Source of the DNA: an uncultured Alphaproteobacteria bacterium
Lineage (GTDB): Bacteria > Pseudomonadota > Alphaproteobacteria > Bin95
Reading direction: 5' to 3'
Assembly (NCBI GenBank): GCA_913060845.1
Contig: CAJXVF010000211.1
Coordinates: 1-5,522 of the forward strand
Length of the DNA stretch: 5,522 nt
Shown here one piece after another: positions 1-5,522 of the stretch. The notes beneath the pieces were generated by a model. The model searched no databases. It was not told the DNA's origin and saw only the letters and a program-made list of their open reading frames with translations. The position numbers were made by a program, and so were the translations under genes. The number at the start of each line of letters is the position of its first letter. Position 1 is the stretch's first letter.

Positions 1-2
1 AT

Positions 3-35
3 TCGTCGGCAGCGTCAGATGTGTATAAGAGACAG
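3..35 (+). other. Illumina Nextera read-1 adapter left on the contig end (artefact)
   Basis: The bases read TCGTCGGCAGCGTC followed by the 19-base Tn5 mosaic end AGATGTGTATAAGAGACAG, which together are the full synthetic Nextera read-1 transposase adapter. Bases 1-2 (AT) are probably the last two bases of the i5 index that sits outside this adapter. Read on the minus strand this is insert followed by adapter, as expected when a read 2 runs past a short insert. Genomic sequence therefore begins at about base 36, and the pyrC-like reading frame is cut there by the library rather than by biology. Confidence 0.97.
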
Positions 36-448
36 CGCTTGCCTTCCATGGCTTTGGTTGCCGCACCATAGGCAAACACTTTAACACCACGAACTTCACG
101 TCCACGCCGGGCTAGAAATTCAACGACGGCGGCGTCATCAATCGGTGGGTCTGTGTTCGGCAAGCCGACGACAGCCGTGACACCTCCTTTAGCGGCAGCC
201 TGGCTAAGCGTCGTCAGGGTTTCCTTGTGCTCAGCGCCGGGCTCACCCAGATGCACACGCATGTCGATCAATCCCGGGGACAGGCAGAAACCATCACAAT
301 CAATGACGTCCGCGTCTTCGGGCGCTGTATCTAGGTGCGCGCCGAAATCCACGATCATGCGGCCCTCGACCAGGAGCCCGCCAGTTTCGTCCAGACCAGA
401 TGCGGGGTCGAGCAGCCGGGCGTTGGCGAAGAATGTGCGCTCGCTCAT
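36..448 (-). CDS. pyrC: Dihydroorotase-like protein, pyrB-linked, N-terminal part only
   Basis: The frame gives 137 residues starting [15 protein letters not shown] and is cut by the contig edge; family members are usually about 420-430 residues. It has the amidohydrolase N-terminal beta part, then [16 protein letters not shown] (about residues 57-71) and GLPNTDP (95-101), both typical of class I dihydroorotases, which interconvert N-carbamoyl-aspartate and dihydroorotate. The class I metal motif is normally DxHxH followed by L-R-E-P-G. Here residue 64 is Arg instead of the first His, His66 is kept, and residue 68 is Gly instead of the substrate-binding Arg. This suggests an inactive, structural partner of PyrB like the Pseudomonas pyrC' product, with active dihydroorotase made elsewhere. 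The carbamylated lysine and later histidines lie outside the window. The ATG overlaps the pyrB stop as ATGA, and AGGAG (456-460) lies 7 bases upstream, so the start is well supported. Confidence 0.9.
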
Positions 449-1410
449 GCCTCATCTCCTGTGTTGTTGGAGAGGTCACGGGTGAGCAAATCCAGGCAGG
501 CCATCCTTACGGCGACGCCCATTTCCACTTGTTCCTGGATGAGGGAGCGGTTGATGTCGTCCGCCACATCCGAATCAATCTCAACGCCCCGGTTCATCGG
601 GCCGGGATGCATGATCAATGCGTCTGGCTTGGCATTAGCGAGCTTGGCGCGGTCCAGGCCAAAGAAGTGAAAATATTCAGACGTGGACGGGATGAAGCTG
701 CCGCGCATGCGTTCCTGCTGCAGGCGTAACATCATGACGATATCTGCATCCCTCACACCTTCCGCCAAATCGTGGAAGACCTCTACGCCATAACGGTCGA
801 TATCTGCCGGGATCAATGTGGGTGGTGCGATGACACGGACATCAGCCCCCATAGTCTTCAGCAGCAGCATGTTGGAGCGGGCGACGCGGCTGTGGGCAAT
901 GTCGCCAGAGATCGCAACGACCAGACCATGCAACCGGCCAACACGGCGGCGAATGGCAAGCGCATCCAATAGCGCCTGTGTCGGATGCTCGTGCGCGCCA
1001 TCGCCGCCATTTACGACCGAGCAACTCACTTTTTCCGCAATCAATTGAACCGCACCGGATTCTGGATGCCGTACGACCAGCAGGTCGGCATGCATGGCAT
1101 TTAGCGTCAGCGCCGTATCCAGCAGTGTCTCACCTTTGCGAACGGCGCTGACTTCCGGCGAGATGTTGATCACATCAGCGCCAAGCCGTTTGCCCGCTAG
1201 CTCAAAGGATGTGCGCGTGCGGGTGGAGGATTCAAAGAACACATTGATGATCGTACGCCCGCGCAACAGATCCGTTTTCTTGGACCCGCTTCGGTTCATA
1301 TCCACATAATGCTCAGAAAGATCGAGCAGCAGATTGATTTCCGACGGCGTCAGATTCTCAATCCCCAGGAGATGGGGAGAGGCGAGGGAGGAGGCTTTAA
1401 GGAATGTCAT
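445..1410 (-). CDS. pyrB: Aspartate carbamoyltransferase catalytic chain
   Basis: This 321-residue protein is full length for the family (about 300-330). It transfers the carbamoyl group of carbamoyl phosphate to L-aspartate, the committed step of cytosolic pyrimidine synthesis. Visible motifs are the carbamoyl-phosphate site [13 protein letters not shown] (58-70, STRTR at 62-66), RKGET (91-95), HPTQ (142-145), [12 protein letters not shown] (169-180), [10 protein letters not shown] (226-235) and [12 protein letters not shown] (267-278). Catalytic and binding residues look intact, so the enzyme should be active. Its stop overlaps the start of the pyrC-like gene by four bases, which implies translational coupling and fits PyrB assembling with a dihydroorotase-like subunit; no pyrI regulatory chain is seen in the window. 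The first Met fits the usual N-terminus, and the next in-frame Met is residue 38, too late. No good Shine-Dalgarno precedes the ATG. Confidence 0.97.
   Translation of the reverse strand: MTFLKASSLASPHLLGIENLTPSEINLLLDLSEHYVDMNRSGSKKTDLLRGRTIINVFFESSTRTRTSFELAGKRLGADVINISPEVSAVRKGETLLDTALTLNAMHADLLVVRHPESGAVQLIAEKVSCSVVNGGDGAHEHPTQALLDALAIRRRVGRLHGLVVAISGDIAHSRVARSNMLLLKTMGADVRVIAPPTLIPADIDRYGVEVFHDLAEGVRDADIVMMLRLQQERMRGSFIPSTSEYFHFFGLDRAKLANAKPDALIMHPGPMNRGVEIDSDVADDINRSLIQEQVEMGVAVRMACLDLLTRDLSNNTGDEA
456..460 (-). promoter_or_regulatory. Ribosome binding site of the pyrC-like gene, inside pyrB
   Basis: AGGAG on the minus strand lies 7 bases before the ATG at 448, within the last codons of pyrB. 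Together with the ATGA stop/start overlap it fixes the start of the pyrC-like gene and allows reinitiation by ribosomes finishing pyrB. Confidence 0.75.
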
Positions 1411-1417
1411 AGGACCA

Positions 1418-1423
1418 TGTATA
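1418..1423 (-). promoter_or_regulatory. Candidate -10 element for pyrB, possibly giving a leaderless mRNA
   Basis: TATACA on the minus strand ends 7 bases before the pyrB ATG, so transcription would start at or within a base or two of the start codon. There is no convincing Shine-Dalgarno in this gap, which fits a leaderless message. No good -35 hexamer is found 16-18 bases upstream; that place is occupied by the GC-rich inverted repeat at 1432-1445. A promoter is expected here because a terminator closes the upstream unit, but the exact element is inferred. Confidence 0.35.
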
Positions 1424-1431
1424 AAATGCCC

Positions 1432-1445
1432 AGCGGCTTGCCGCT
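1432..1445 (-). repeat. Perfect inverted repeat upstream of pyrB (possible operator or RNA hairpin)
   Basis: AGCGGC and GCCGCT are separated by two bases (AGCGGCAAGCCGCT on the minus strand). It ends 8 bases upstream of the candidate -10 hexamer and overlaps the expected -35 area. It could be an operator, or a hairpin in a longer transcript. It is followed by GGGCATTTTAT rather than an immediate T-run, so it is a poor terminator. Confidence 0.4.
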
Positions 1446-1479
1446 ATCGCTTCCACGTACCTTGCCTGTGGATCGCTTC
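1446..1479 (-). repeat. Two direct copies of GAAGCGAT upstream of pyrB
   Basis: GAAGCGAT occurs on the minus strand at 1479-1472 and 1453-1446, 26 bases apart from start to start. In both copies GGCAAG follows within a few bases, so this may be a degenerate repeat of 17-19 bases. It could be a repeated activator or repressor site for pyrB, or chance; two copies in a 71-base spacer is only modest evidence. Confidence 0.25.
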
Positions 1480-1481
1480 GG

Positions 1482-1503
1482 AAAAATGCCTAGTCCTAGG
1501 CAT
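1482..1503 (-). terminator. Intrinsic terminator of the phaC-GNAT unit, overlapping the stop codon
   Basis: On the minus strand ATGCCTAG-GA-CTAGGCAT forms a perfect 8-base inverted repeat, realistically a 7-pair stem with a GGAC tetraloop, followed directly by a run of T's (TTTT then CC). The first arm encodes the end of the GNAT gene, including its TAG stop at 1496-1498. The T-run is short, so efficiency may be moderate. It separates phaC-GNAT transcription from pyrB. Confidence 0.65.
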
Positions 1504-1990
1504 AGATCAGGTTTCGGGAGCGCCATAGCGGGCCGGGGTCCACATATTCACCGATATGTTTGCCACCGAGCCGTTCGTAGAAGGCGATCGCCCGGTTGTT
1601 TCCATCCACGACGCCGAGGGCGATGCCGGGCGCGCCGATTGATTTTAAGTGGCTCACTGAAGCATTGAACAGCAACCGACCAAGCCCGCGCGATTGCTCT
1701 GAATCCGACACATAAAGGTGTTTTATCTCACCGCGCCCATTCATCGGGCCGTGAGGATCGCGTTGCGCCTTGGCGAAACTGACGATCACATCCCCAGACC
1801 GGATCACGAAAATCCCGGCCGCGCTCACAGTATCAGCCAGGGCCGCCTGCCATTGTGGCAGGCGGACGGCGACGCCCAGCCTTTCGAGTGCTTCTGGCGG
1901 CGCCAAATCAGCATATGTCGCGCTCCATACATCGACATGCAGCTCGGCGATGGCAGGAGCATCAGCTGCCTCGGCCAGCTCCACCTGCAC
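1496..1990 (-). CDS. GNAT-family N-acetyltransferase, coupled to phaC
   Basis: This 164-residue protein is a single GNAT domain of normal length, with no signal peptide or membrane segment. It is expected to move an acetyl group from acetyl-CoA to an amine; the substrate cannot be told from sequence. After the N-terminal helices (AIAELHVDVW, 13-22) come the central strands, then motif A with the acetyl-CoA pyrophosphate loop: IKHLYVSDSEQSRGLGRLL (89-107, QSRGLG at 99-104). Motif B follows as NNRAIAFYERLGGK (131-144). The start is a GTG whose G is the last base of the phaC stop (TAGTG), so reinitiation from phaC is likely. A second in-frame GTG two codons later is an alternative. Only a weak AGGTG lies upstream. 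The domain begins right after the start (VELAEAADAPAI), which supports this choice. Confidence 0.88.
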   Translation of the reverse strand: MQVELAEAADAPAIAELHVDVWSATYADLAPPEALERLGVAVRLPQWQAALADTVSAAGIFVIRSGDVIVSFAKAQRDPHGPMNGRGEIKHLYVSDSEQSRGLGRLLFNASVSHLKSIGAPGIALGVVDGNNRAIAFYERLGGKHIGEYVDPGPLWRSRNLIYA

Positions 1991-3798
1991 TAGGAGCGCA
2001 CCTGCACGTAGCTGCCAGGGGCTGCTTCAATGGCTTTCAGGCCGCTCTCGCCTGGAATGCGCGCAGGCACTTTCTTGCCAGCCTTGCGCGCGATCCACTT
2101 CTGCCAATCCGGCCACCAGGAGCCTTTGCTTTCAGTGGATGTCTCGAACCATTCTTCCAGCGTTTCTGGAGACTTGGTATTCGTCCAATAACCGTACTTA
2201 TTTGGCGGCGGTGGGTTTACAACGCCAGCAATGTGGCCAGACGCAGCGAGCACATATTTCACCGGCCCGCCAAACAGCTTCGTGCCCTGATAGACCGCAT
2301 CGGCTGGGGCGATGTGGTCTTCCTTGGCAGCGACGAAATAGGATGGTGTCTTGATGTTGCGCAGATCAATCGGCGTGCCGTTCATTTCCACGCCGCCCGG
2401 CTCCTTCAGCTTGTTCTGCTGATACATGCTGCGCAGGTAGAAGCTGTGCATGGCTTCTGGCAGGCGGGTCGAGTCTGAATTCCAGTACAGAAGATCAAAC
2501 GGGAACGGGTCCTTGCCCAGCAGATAATTGCTAACGACGAAGGACCAGATCAGGTCGTTGGATCGCAGGCTGTTGAATGTCATCGCCATATCGGCGCCGT
2601 CCATGAAGCCTTCTTTGGCCATCTTCCGTTCGATGCCTTGGATCTGTTCCTCATCAACAAAAACAGTCAGCTCACCACCGCGTTCAAAGTCCACCAATGT
2701 CGTGAAGAATGTGGCGCTATCGAAGTTCTCAATCTTGTGTTCCGACGCATAGGCCAAAGTTGAGGCGAGAAGGGTGCCGCCGAGGCAGTAGCCAATGGCG
2801 TTCACTTTCTCCGCACCAACATCTTGCTTGATCGCTTCTACAGCAGCCAACGGACCTTCCAACATATAGCTGGAGAAATCTTTCTTGCGCAGATCGCCTG
2901 TCGGGTTCACCCAAGAAATCACATAAACGCTATGGCCCTGTTCGGTTGCCCAGCGGATGAACGAATTCTCTGGCTTCAGGTCCAGGATGTAGAACTTGTT
3001 GATCCAAGGCGGCACGATCAGCAGCGGCTTGTCGAATTGCGTTTCGGTGAGCGGGGCATAGTGGAGGAGTTGCATGAGGTCGTTCTGGTAAACGACCTTG
3101 CCTTCCGTCACCGCGATATTCCCGCCGACTTCAAATGCATCCAAATCGGTCTGGCTGATGCGCAGGCTGCCGTGACCTTTCTCCAGATCAGTCAGCATAT
3201 TGCTGAGACCATGAAGCAGGTTTTCGCCCTTGCTCTCAATCGTTTCGCGCAGGACTTGCGGGTTGGTTGCCACGAAGTTTGTGGGTGACATCGCGTCCAT
3301 GAATTGCCGCGTGTAGAAGTCAATCCGGTGAGCAGTGTGGTCGTCCAGGCCTTCAGTCTCGTGGGCCTGTTCCTTCAGCCATCCAGACGTCAGCAGGTAG
3401 GACTGCTTGATGTAGTCAAAAACGACATTGTCGGACCATTCCTCATCCTTGAACCGCCGATCGCCAGGTTCTGGCGCGGCGATAGGATCAGCTTCCTGGC
3501 CGGACATACGAGCCATGGTCGATTGCCAGAGATTGGCGTACTGGCTCCAAAGCGCGGTTTGCGCTTCCATCATCCGGGCGGGGTTCGCGGCCATCTGGCA
3601 CGCAAAATCCATGAATGCCTGACCGATCGAGAAGGCATCCTGCATAGCGCCCTGAGCGTCTTCCTGGGAGGCGGCGGATTCGTTGGTTTTCTCGACAAAT
3701 TCGGTTACGAGGCGCTGGCTGCGCTCTGCAATGTCGGTGATTTCGGCGGCGAGGCGCTCTACATCTTCGGATGATGGCGGTTCAACGGTCTTGTTCAT
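1990..3798 (-). CDS. phaC: Class I poly(3-hydroxyalkanoate) synthase
   Basis: This 602-residue protein fits class I PhaC, which polymerises (R)-3-hydroxyacyl-CoA, usually 3-hydroxybutyryl-CoA, into storage polyester at granule surfaces and releases CoA. The N-terminal domain (about 1-230) is the variable part that mediates dimer and granule contacts. The alpha/beta-hydrolase core starts near LIVPPWINKFYILDL (260-274). The lipase-like box is GYCLGG with the nucleophile at Cys338. The other triad residues are Asp494 (AKEDHIAP) and His522 (SGHIAGVVNPP). The end, APGSYVQVRS, is typical of the class. All catalytic residues are present, so it should be active. The ATG has AGGGGG (3807-3812) 8 bases upstream. 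No phaA, phaB, phasin, phaR or depolymerase gene lies in the window. It is first in a two-gene unit with the GNAT gene and diverges from the lipoprotein gene. Confidence 0.97.
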   Translation of the reverse strand: MNKTVEPPSSEDVERLAAEITDIAERSQRLVTEFVEKTNESAASQEDAQGAMQDAFSIGQAFMDFACQMAANPARMMEAQTALWSQYANLWQSTMARMSGQEADPIAAPEPGDRRFKDEEWSDNVVFDYIKQSYLLTSGWLKEQAHETEGLDDHTAHRIDFYTRQFMDAMSPTNFVATNPQVLRETIESKGENLLHGLSNMLTDLEKGHGSLRISQTDLDAFEVGGNIAVTEGKVVYQNDLMQLLHYAPLTETQFDKPLLIVPPWINKFYILDLKPENSFIRWATEQGHSVYVISWVNPTGDLRKKDFSSYMLEGPLAAVEAIKQDVGAEKVNAIGYCLGGTLLASTLAYASEHKIENFDSATFFTTLVDFERGGELTVFVDEEQIQGIERKMAKEGFMDGADMAMTFNSLRSNDLIWSFVVSNYLLGKDPFPFDLLYWNSDSTRLPEAMHSFYLRSMYQQNKLKEPGGVEMNGTPIDLRNIKTPSYFVAAKEDHIAPADAVYQGTKLFGGPVKYVLAASGHIAGVVNPPPPNKYGYWTNTKSPETLEEWFETSTESKGSWWPDWQKWIARKAGKKVPARIPGESGLKAIEAAPGSYVQVRS

Positions 3799-3806
3799 GG
3801 ACGAAG

Positions 3807-3812
3807 CCCCCT
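3807..3812 (-). promoter_or_regulatory. Ribosome binding site of phaC
   Basis: AGGGGG on the minus strand, 8 bases before the phaC ATG, is a G-rich variant of the Shine-Dalgarno sequence at normal spacing and supports the chosen start. Confidence 0.55.
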
Positions 3813-3820
3813 ATATTGCT

Positions 3821-3838
3821 TGCTCATAAATTAGAGCA
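3821..3838. repeat. Inverted repeat in the phaC/lipoprotein divergent spacer, likely operator
   Basis: TGCTC and GAGCA flank eight A/T bases (ATAAATTA). The whole intergenic spacer is only 43 bases, and this repeat brackets the A/T core in which -10 elements for both directions can be drawn. A dimeric regulator bound here could control phaC and the lipoprotein gene together. The arms are only five bases, so chance is possible. Confidence 0.4.
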
Positions 3839-3855
3839 CACATGTGGAATGTCAT
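3828..3855 (-). promoter_or_regulatory. Candidate phaC promoter
   Basis: On the minus strand ATGACA (3855-3850, five of six matches to TTGACA) is followed after 16 bases by TAATTT (3833-3828, the TAnnnT pattern). Transcription would start near 3820 and leave a leader of roughly 20-25 bases with the AGGGGG site. The -35 lies within the first codons of the divergent lipoprotein gene if that gene starts at 3842. The assignment is by eye only. Confidence 0.4.
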
Positions 3856-4327
3856 GCTGCGCTGCACAATAGTTCTTATGGTCGCACTGGCGCTCGTTGG
3901 CTGCCGCACGGGTTTTCCTAACCTGAGTGGAGGTCCGCAAGCTGCGCCTGTCGTGCTTTCCGATGCTAAAGCTGCAGCGCCCGATGTTTCTTCGCAACTG
4001 CAGCATGAGCAGGCCAATGTGATGGCCGCTCGCGCTGAAGCCGAGCGCGAAACTCTCACCGAATCATCAGCTGTGCCGAGGAAGTTACTAGCTGCACTGC
4101 CGCTGGCTTACGCCGACACAACGCCGGAAGGTGTGATTGGCCGCGCTGTAGAGGCCTCGCTGGAAAGTAATCGCAGCTTAGTAGTCGTCGGTGTTGGGGC
4201 AGGGGCTGAGCGTGTCGTATTCGTGCTGGCTGCGGCTATGGAAGCACGTGGTGTTCGTGTTCTGCAGGAAGTAAGTGCAGGCGAAGCGGGTGCACCAAGC
4301 CGGGTTGATCTATACCTCGGCGCTTGA
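3842..4327 (+). CDS. Small predicted lipoprotein, function unknown
   Basis: I do not recognise this 161-residue protein. It starts with a short positive stretch and a hydrophobic helix ending in the lipobox LVGC (18-21), so it should be exported, lipidated on Cys21 and anchored in a membrane facing the periplasm. Residues 22-55 are low in complexity and rich in Ala, Pro and Ser. Residues 52-72 (QLQHEQANVMAARAEAERETL) look helical and charged, possibly coiled coil. From about 94 on, the pattern reads as helix (PEGVIGRAVEASLESN), strand (SLVVVGVG), helix (AERVVFVLAAAMEARG), strand (VRVLQEV) and final strand (RVDLYLGA), suggesting a small alpha/beta domain. The start is uncertain: ATG at 3842 has almost no ribosome site, while ATG at 3854 (MLRCTIV) gives an equally good signal peptide with GGA upstream. 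It diverges from phaC and lies 57 bases before alaC. Confidence 0.75.
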   Translation: MWNVMLRCTIVLMVALALVGCRTGFPNLSGGPQAAPVVLSDAKAAAPDVSSQLQHEQANVMAARAEAERETLTESSAVPRKLLAALPLAYADTTPEGVIGRAVEASLESNRSLVVVGVGAGAERVVFVLAAAMEARGVRVLQEVSAGEAGAPSRVDLYLGA

Positions 4328-4328
4328 A

Positions 4329-4360
4329 GGCGGTATGTCTCCCGCCGCTTTCCCTATTTT
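4329..4360 (+). terminator. Weak candidate terminator after the lipoprotein gene
   Basis: GGCGG (4329-4333) and CCGCC (4342-4346) can pair around an eight-base loop immediately after the lipoprotein stop. The downstream stretch GCTTTCCCTATTTT is only partly T-rich, so it may be a partial terminator, or the two genes may be co-transcribed. Confidence 0.3.
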
Positions 4361-4364
4361 CCAA

Positions 4365-4384
4365 CGCTTCGGAGCGCTCAAGCG
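4365..4384 (+). promoter_or_regulatory. alaC ribosome site inside alternative small hairpins
   Basis: GGAG (4371-4374) lies 10 bases before the alaC ATG and is its best Shine-Dalgarno. It sits inside CGCT-TCGG-AGCG (4365-4376), which can fold into a four-pair hairpin covering part of the site. The overlapping CGCT-CA-AGCG (4375-4384) offers a competing pairing next to the start codon. The stems are short, so a role in translation control is only a possibility. Confidence 0.3.
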
Positions 4385-5522
4385 ATGAGCTTTCAGTTTC
4401 ACAAAATCCGCCGTCTGCCCCCGTATCTCTTCGCGGAAGTGAACGCTATGAAAGCCGCCGCCCGGGCCGAGGGTCGGGATATTATTGATTTCGGGATGGG
4501 CAATCCGGATTCAGCAACGCCGAAGCATATCGTTGATAAGCTGACTGAAGCCGTTGCAGACCCGCGCACCCATCGCTATTCAACGTCCAAAGGCATTCCA
4601 GGCCTGCGTCGCGCTATCGCCGGATATTATGACCGTCGCTTTGATGTGCAGTTGAATGCAGACAGCGAAGTCGTCGTTACGCTGGGATCGAAGGAAGGCT
4701 TGGCCAACTTGGCCCAAGCCATTACCTCGCCGGGCGATATCGTTCTAGCCCCAAACCCTAGCTATCCGATCCACGCATTTGGCTTTGTTATTGCGGGCGC
4801 GTCGCTCTGGAATATTTCGGTGACGCCGGATGCGACGTTCTTCGCGGAATTGGAGCGCGCGGTTCGCCACGCCGTGCCGCCGCCGACAGCGTTGCTGCTG
4901 AGTTATCCGTCAAACCCGACTGCGATGATGGCGACGCGGGACTTTTACAAAGACGTCGTGGCCTTCTGTAAGCGCCACAGCATCTTCATCGTCTCGGATC
5001 TCGCCTATTCCGAAATATATTTCGATGATCAACCGCCGCCATCAATCCTTGAAACACCGGGTGCGCGCGATATTGCGGTTGAGTTTGGTTCGCTCTCCAA
5101 GACGTATTCCATGCCCGGTTGGCGGGTTGGGTACGGCGTTGGCAACAAGGATCTTATCGGTGCGCTGACACGGGTGAAGTCGTATCTGGATTACGGTGCC
5201 TTCACGCCGATCCAGGTTGCTGCGACGGCGGCGCTCAACGGCCCACAGGATTGCGTGGATGAAGTGCGAACGCTCTACCAACAGCGTCGTGACGTGTTGA
5301 TTGAATCATTCGCACAAGCTGGATGGCATGTGCCGCCGCCGCCAGCGACAATGTTCGCATGGGCGCCCGTGCCACCAGCCTTCAAGGAGCTTGGCTCACT
5401 CGGATTCGCTAAGCTGCTGATGGATGAAGCCGATGTCGCTGTCTCACCCGGTGTTGGGTTCGGCGAAAACGGTGAAGGCTTTGTCCGATTGGCGCTTGTA
5501 GAGAATCGGCAGCGTATCCGGC
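4385..5522 (+). CDS. alaC: AlaC-type class I/II aminotransferase, C-terminus off the window
   Basis: The frame stays open from this ATG to the window end (379 codons plus one base). It starts MSFQFHKIRRLPPYLF, the hallmark of the AlaC group; E. coli AlaC is 412 residues, so only a short C-terminal tail is missing. Fold type I PLP motifs are present: FGMGNPD (36-42), YSTSKGIPGLRRAIA (65-79), TLGSKEGLANL (99-109), NPSYPIH (124-130), SNPTA (176-180, Asn177), DLAYSEIYFDD (205-215, Asp205 and Tyr208) and SLSKTYSMPGWRVGY (236-250), with Lys239 as the Schiff-base lysine. The late VSPGVGFGENGEGFVRLALVENRQRIR holds the carboxylate-binding Arg of the family. The expected reaction is glutamate plus pyruvate to alanine plus 2-oxoglutarate in the cytosol. 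Related alphaproteobacterial proteins are often labelled LL-diaminopimelate or aspartate aminotransferase, so the exact substrate is less sure than the family. Confidence 0.93.
   Translation, partial: MSFQFHKIRRLPPYLFAEVNAMKAAARAEGRDIIDFGMGNPDSATPKHIVDKLTEAVADPRTHRYSTSKGIPGLRRAIAGYYDRRFDVQLNADSEVVVTLGSKEGLANLAQAITSPGDIVLAPNPSYPIHAFGFVIAGASLWNISVTPDATFFAELERAVRHAVPPPTALLLSYPSNPTAMMATRDFYKDVVAFCKRHSIFIVSDLAYSEIYFDDQPPPSILETPGARDIAVEFGSLSKTYSMPGWRVGYGVGNKDLIGALTRVKSYLDYGAFTPIQVAATAALNGPQDCVDEVRTLYQQRRDVLIESFAQAGWHVPPPPATMFAWAPVPPAFKELGSLGFAKLLMDEADVAVSPGVGFGENGEGFVRLALVENRQRIR

Noticed and set aside
17..35. A Tn5-like 19-base transposon end
   Set aside because: It is the engineered mosaic end and is joined to the synthetic Nextera tag at 3-16, so it is library sequence and not a mobile element in the genome.
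1432..1445. The AGCGGC/GCCGCT palindrome as the terminator of the GNAT gene
   Set aside because: No T-run follows directly, and a better hairpin with a T-run overlaps the GNAT stop at 1482-1503.
153..1668. Several plus-strand frames of 64-119 codons opposite the pyrC-like, pyrB and GNAT genes
   Set aside because: They lie antisense to genes with clear family motifs, show no recognisable domains and have biased, low-complexity composition, as expected of shadow frames.
1718..3774. Plus-strand frames of up to 207 codons opposite the GNAT and phaC genes
   Set aside because: They are antisense to full-length genes with intact catalytic motifs; no domain or good ribosome site supports them.
3811..4059. 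Minus-strand frame of 82 codons opposite the lipoprotein gene
   Set aside because: It is Ala/Ser/Cys/Thr-rich with no motif, and it would run into the phaC leader. The plus-strand frame has a proper signal peptide and lipobox.
5042..5281. Minus-strand frame of 79 codons within alaC
   Set aside because: It is antisense to the region that encodes the PLP-lysine motif of a clear aminotransferase and has no features of its own.
4385..5522. Internal stop or frameshift in the aminotransferase
   Set aside because: Reading the frame through to the window end gave 379 uninterrupted codons with all family motifs in order; it is truncated only by the window edge.

Overview
The window looks like chromosomal DNA of a poly(3-hydroxyalkanoate)-making alphaproteobacterium. 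This rests on a class I PhaC, a pyrB gene overlapped by a pyrC-like gene with a degenerate metal site, and an AlaC-type aminotransferase. It is an inference from protein character; there is no rRNA or other taxonomic marker. Coding density is very high, and I see no tRNA, rRNA, CRISPR array, insertion sequence or phage gene.

Layout: bases 3-35 are not genomic. They match the Illumina Nextera read-1 transposase adapter exactly, so real sequence starts at about 36. Four genes then lie on the minus strand; in transcription order they are phaC (3798-1990), a GNAT acetyltransferase (1990-1496), pyrB (1410-445) and a pyrC-like gene (448 to the contig edge, truncated). On the plus strand a small predicted lipoprotein (3842-4327) is followed by an alaC-like aminotransferase (4385 to the window end, truncated).

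The minus-strand genes form two transcription units. phaC and the GNAT gene share one base at their stop/start junction and end in a perfect hairpin plus T-run (1482-1503) that overlaps the GNAT stop codon. pyrB and the pyrC-like gene overlap by ATGA and appear to start from their own promoter in the 85-base gap at 1411-1495. phaC and the lipoprotein gene diverge from a 43-base spacer that holds an inverted repeat around candidate -10 elements.

Functionally the window joins carbon storage (PhaC), de novo pyrimidine synthesis (PyrB plus a PyrC-like partner) and amino-acid transamination (AlaC). These are core metabolic genes. I find no convincing new defence, mobile or regulatory system. The points most worth a second look are the adapter artefact, the altered dihydroorotase motif, the unassigned lipoprotein, the GNAT gene coupled to phaC, and the compact regulatory spacers.
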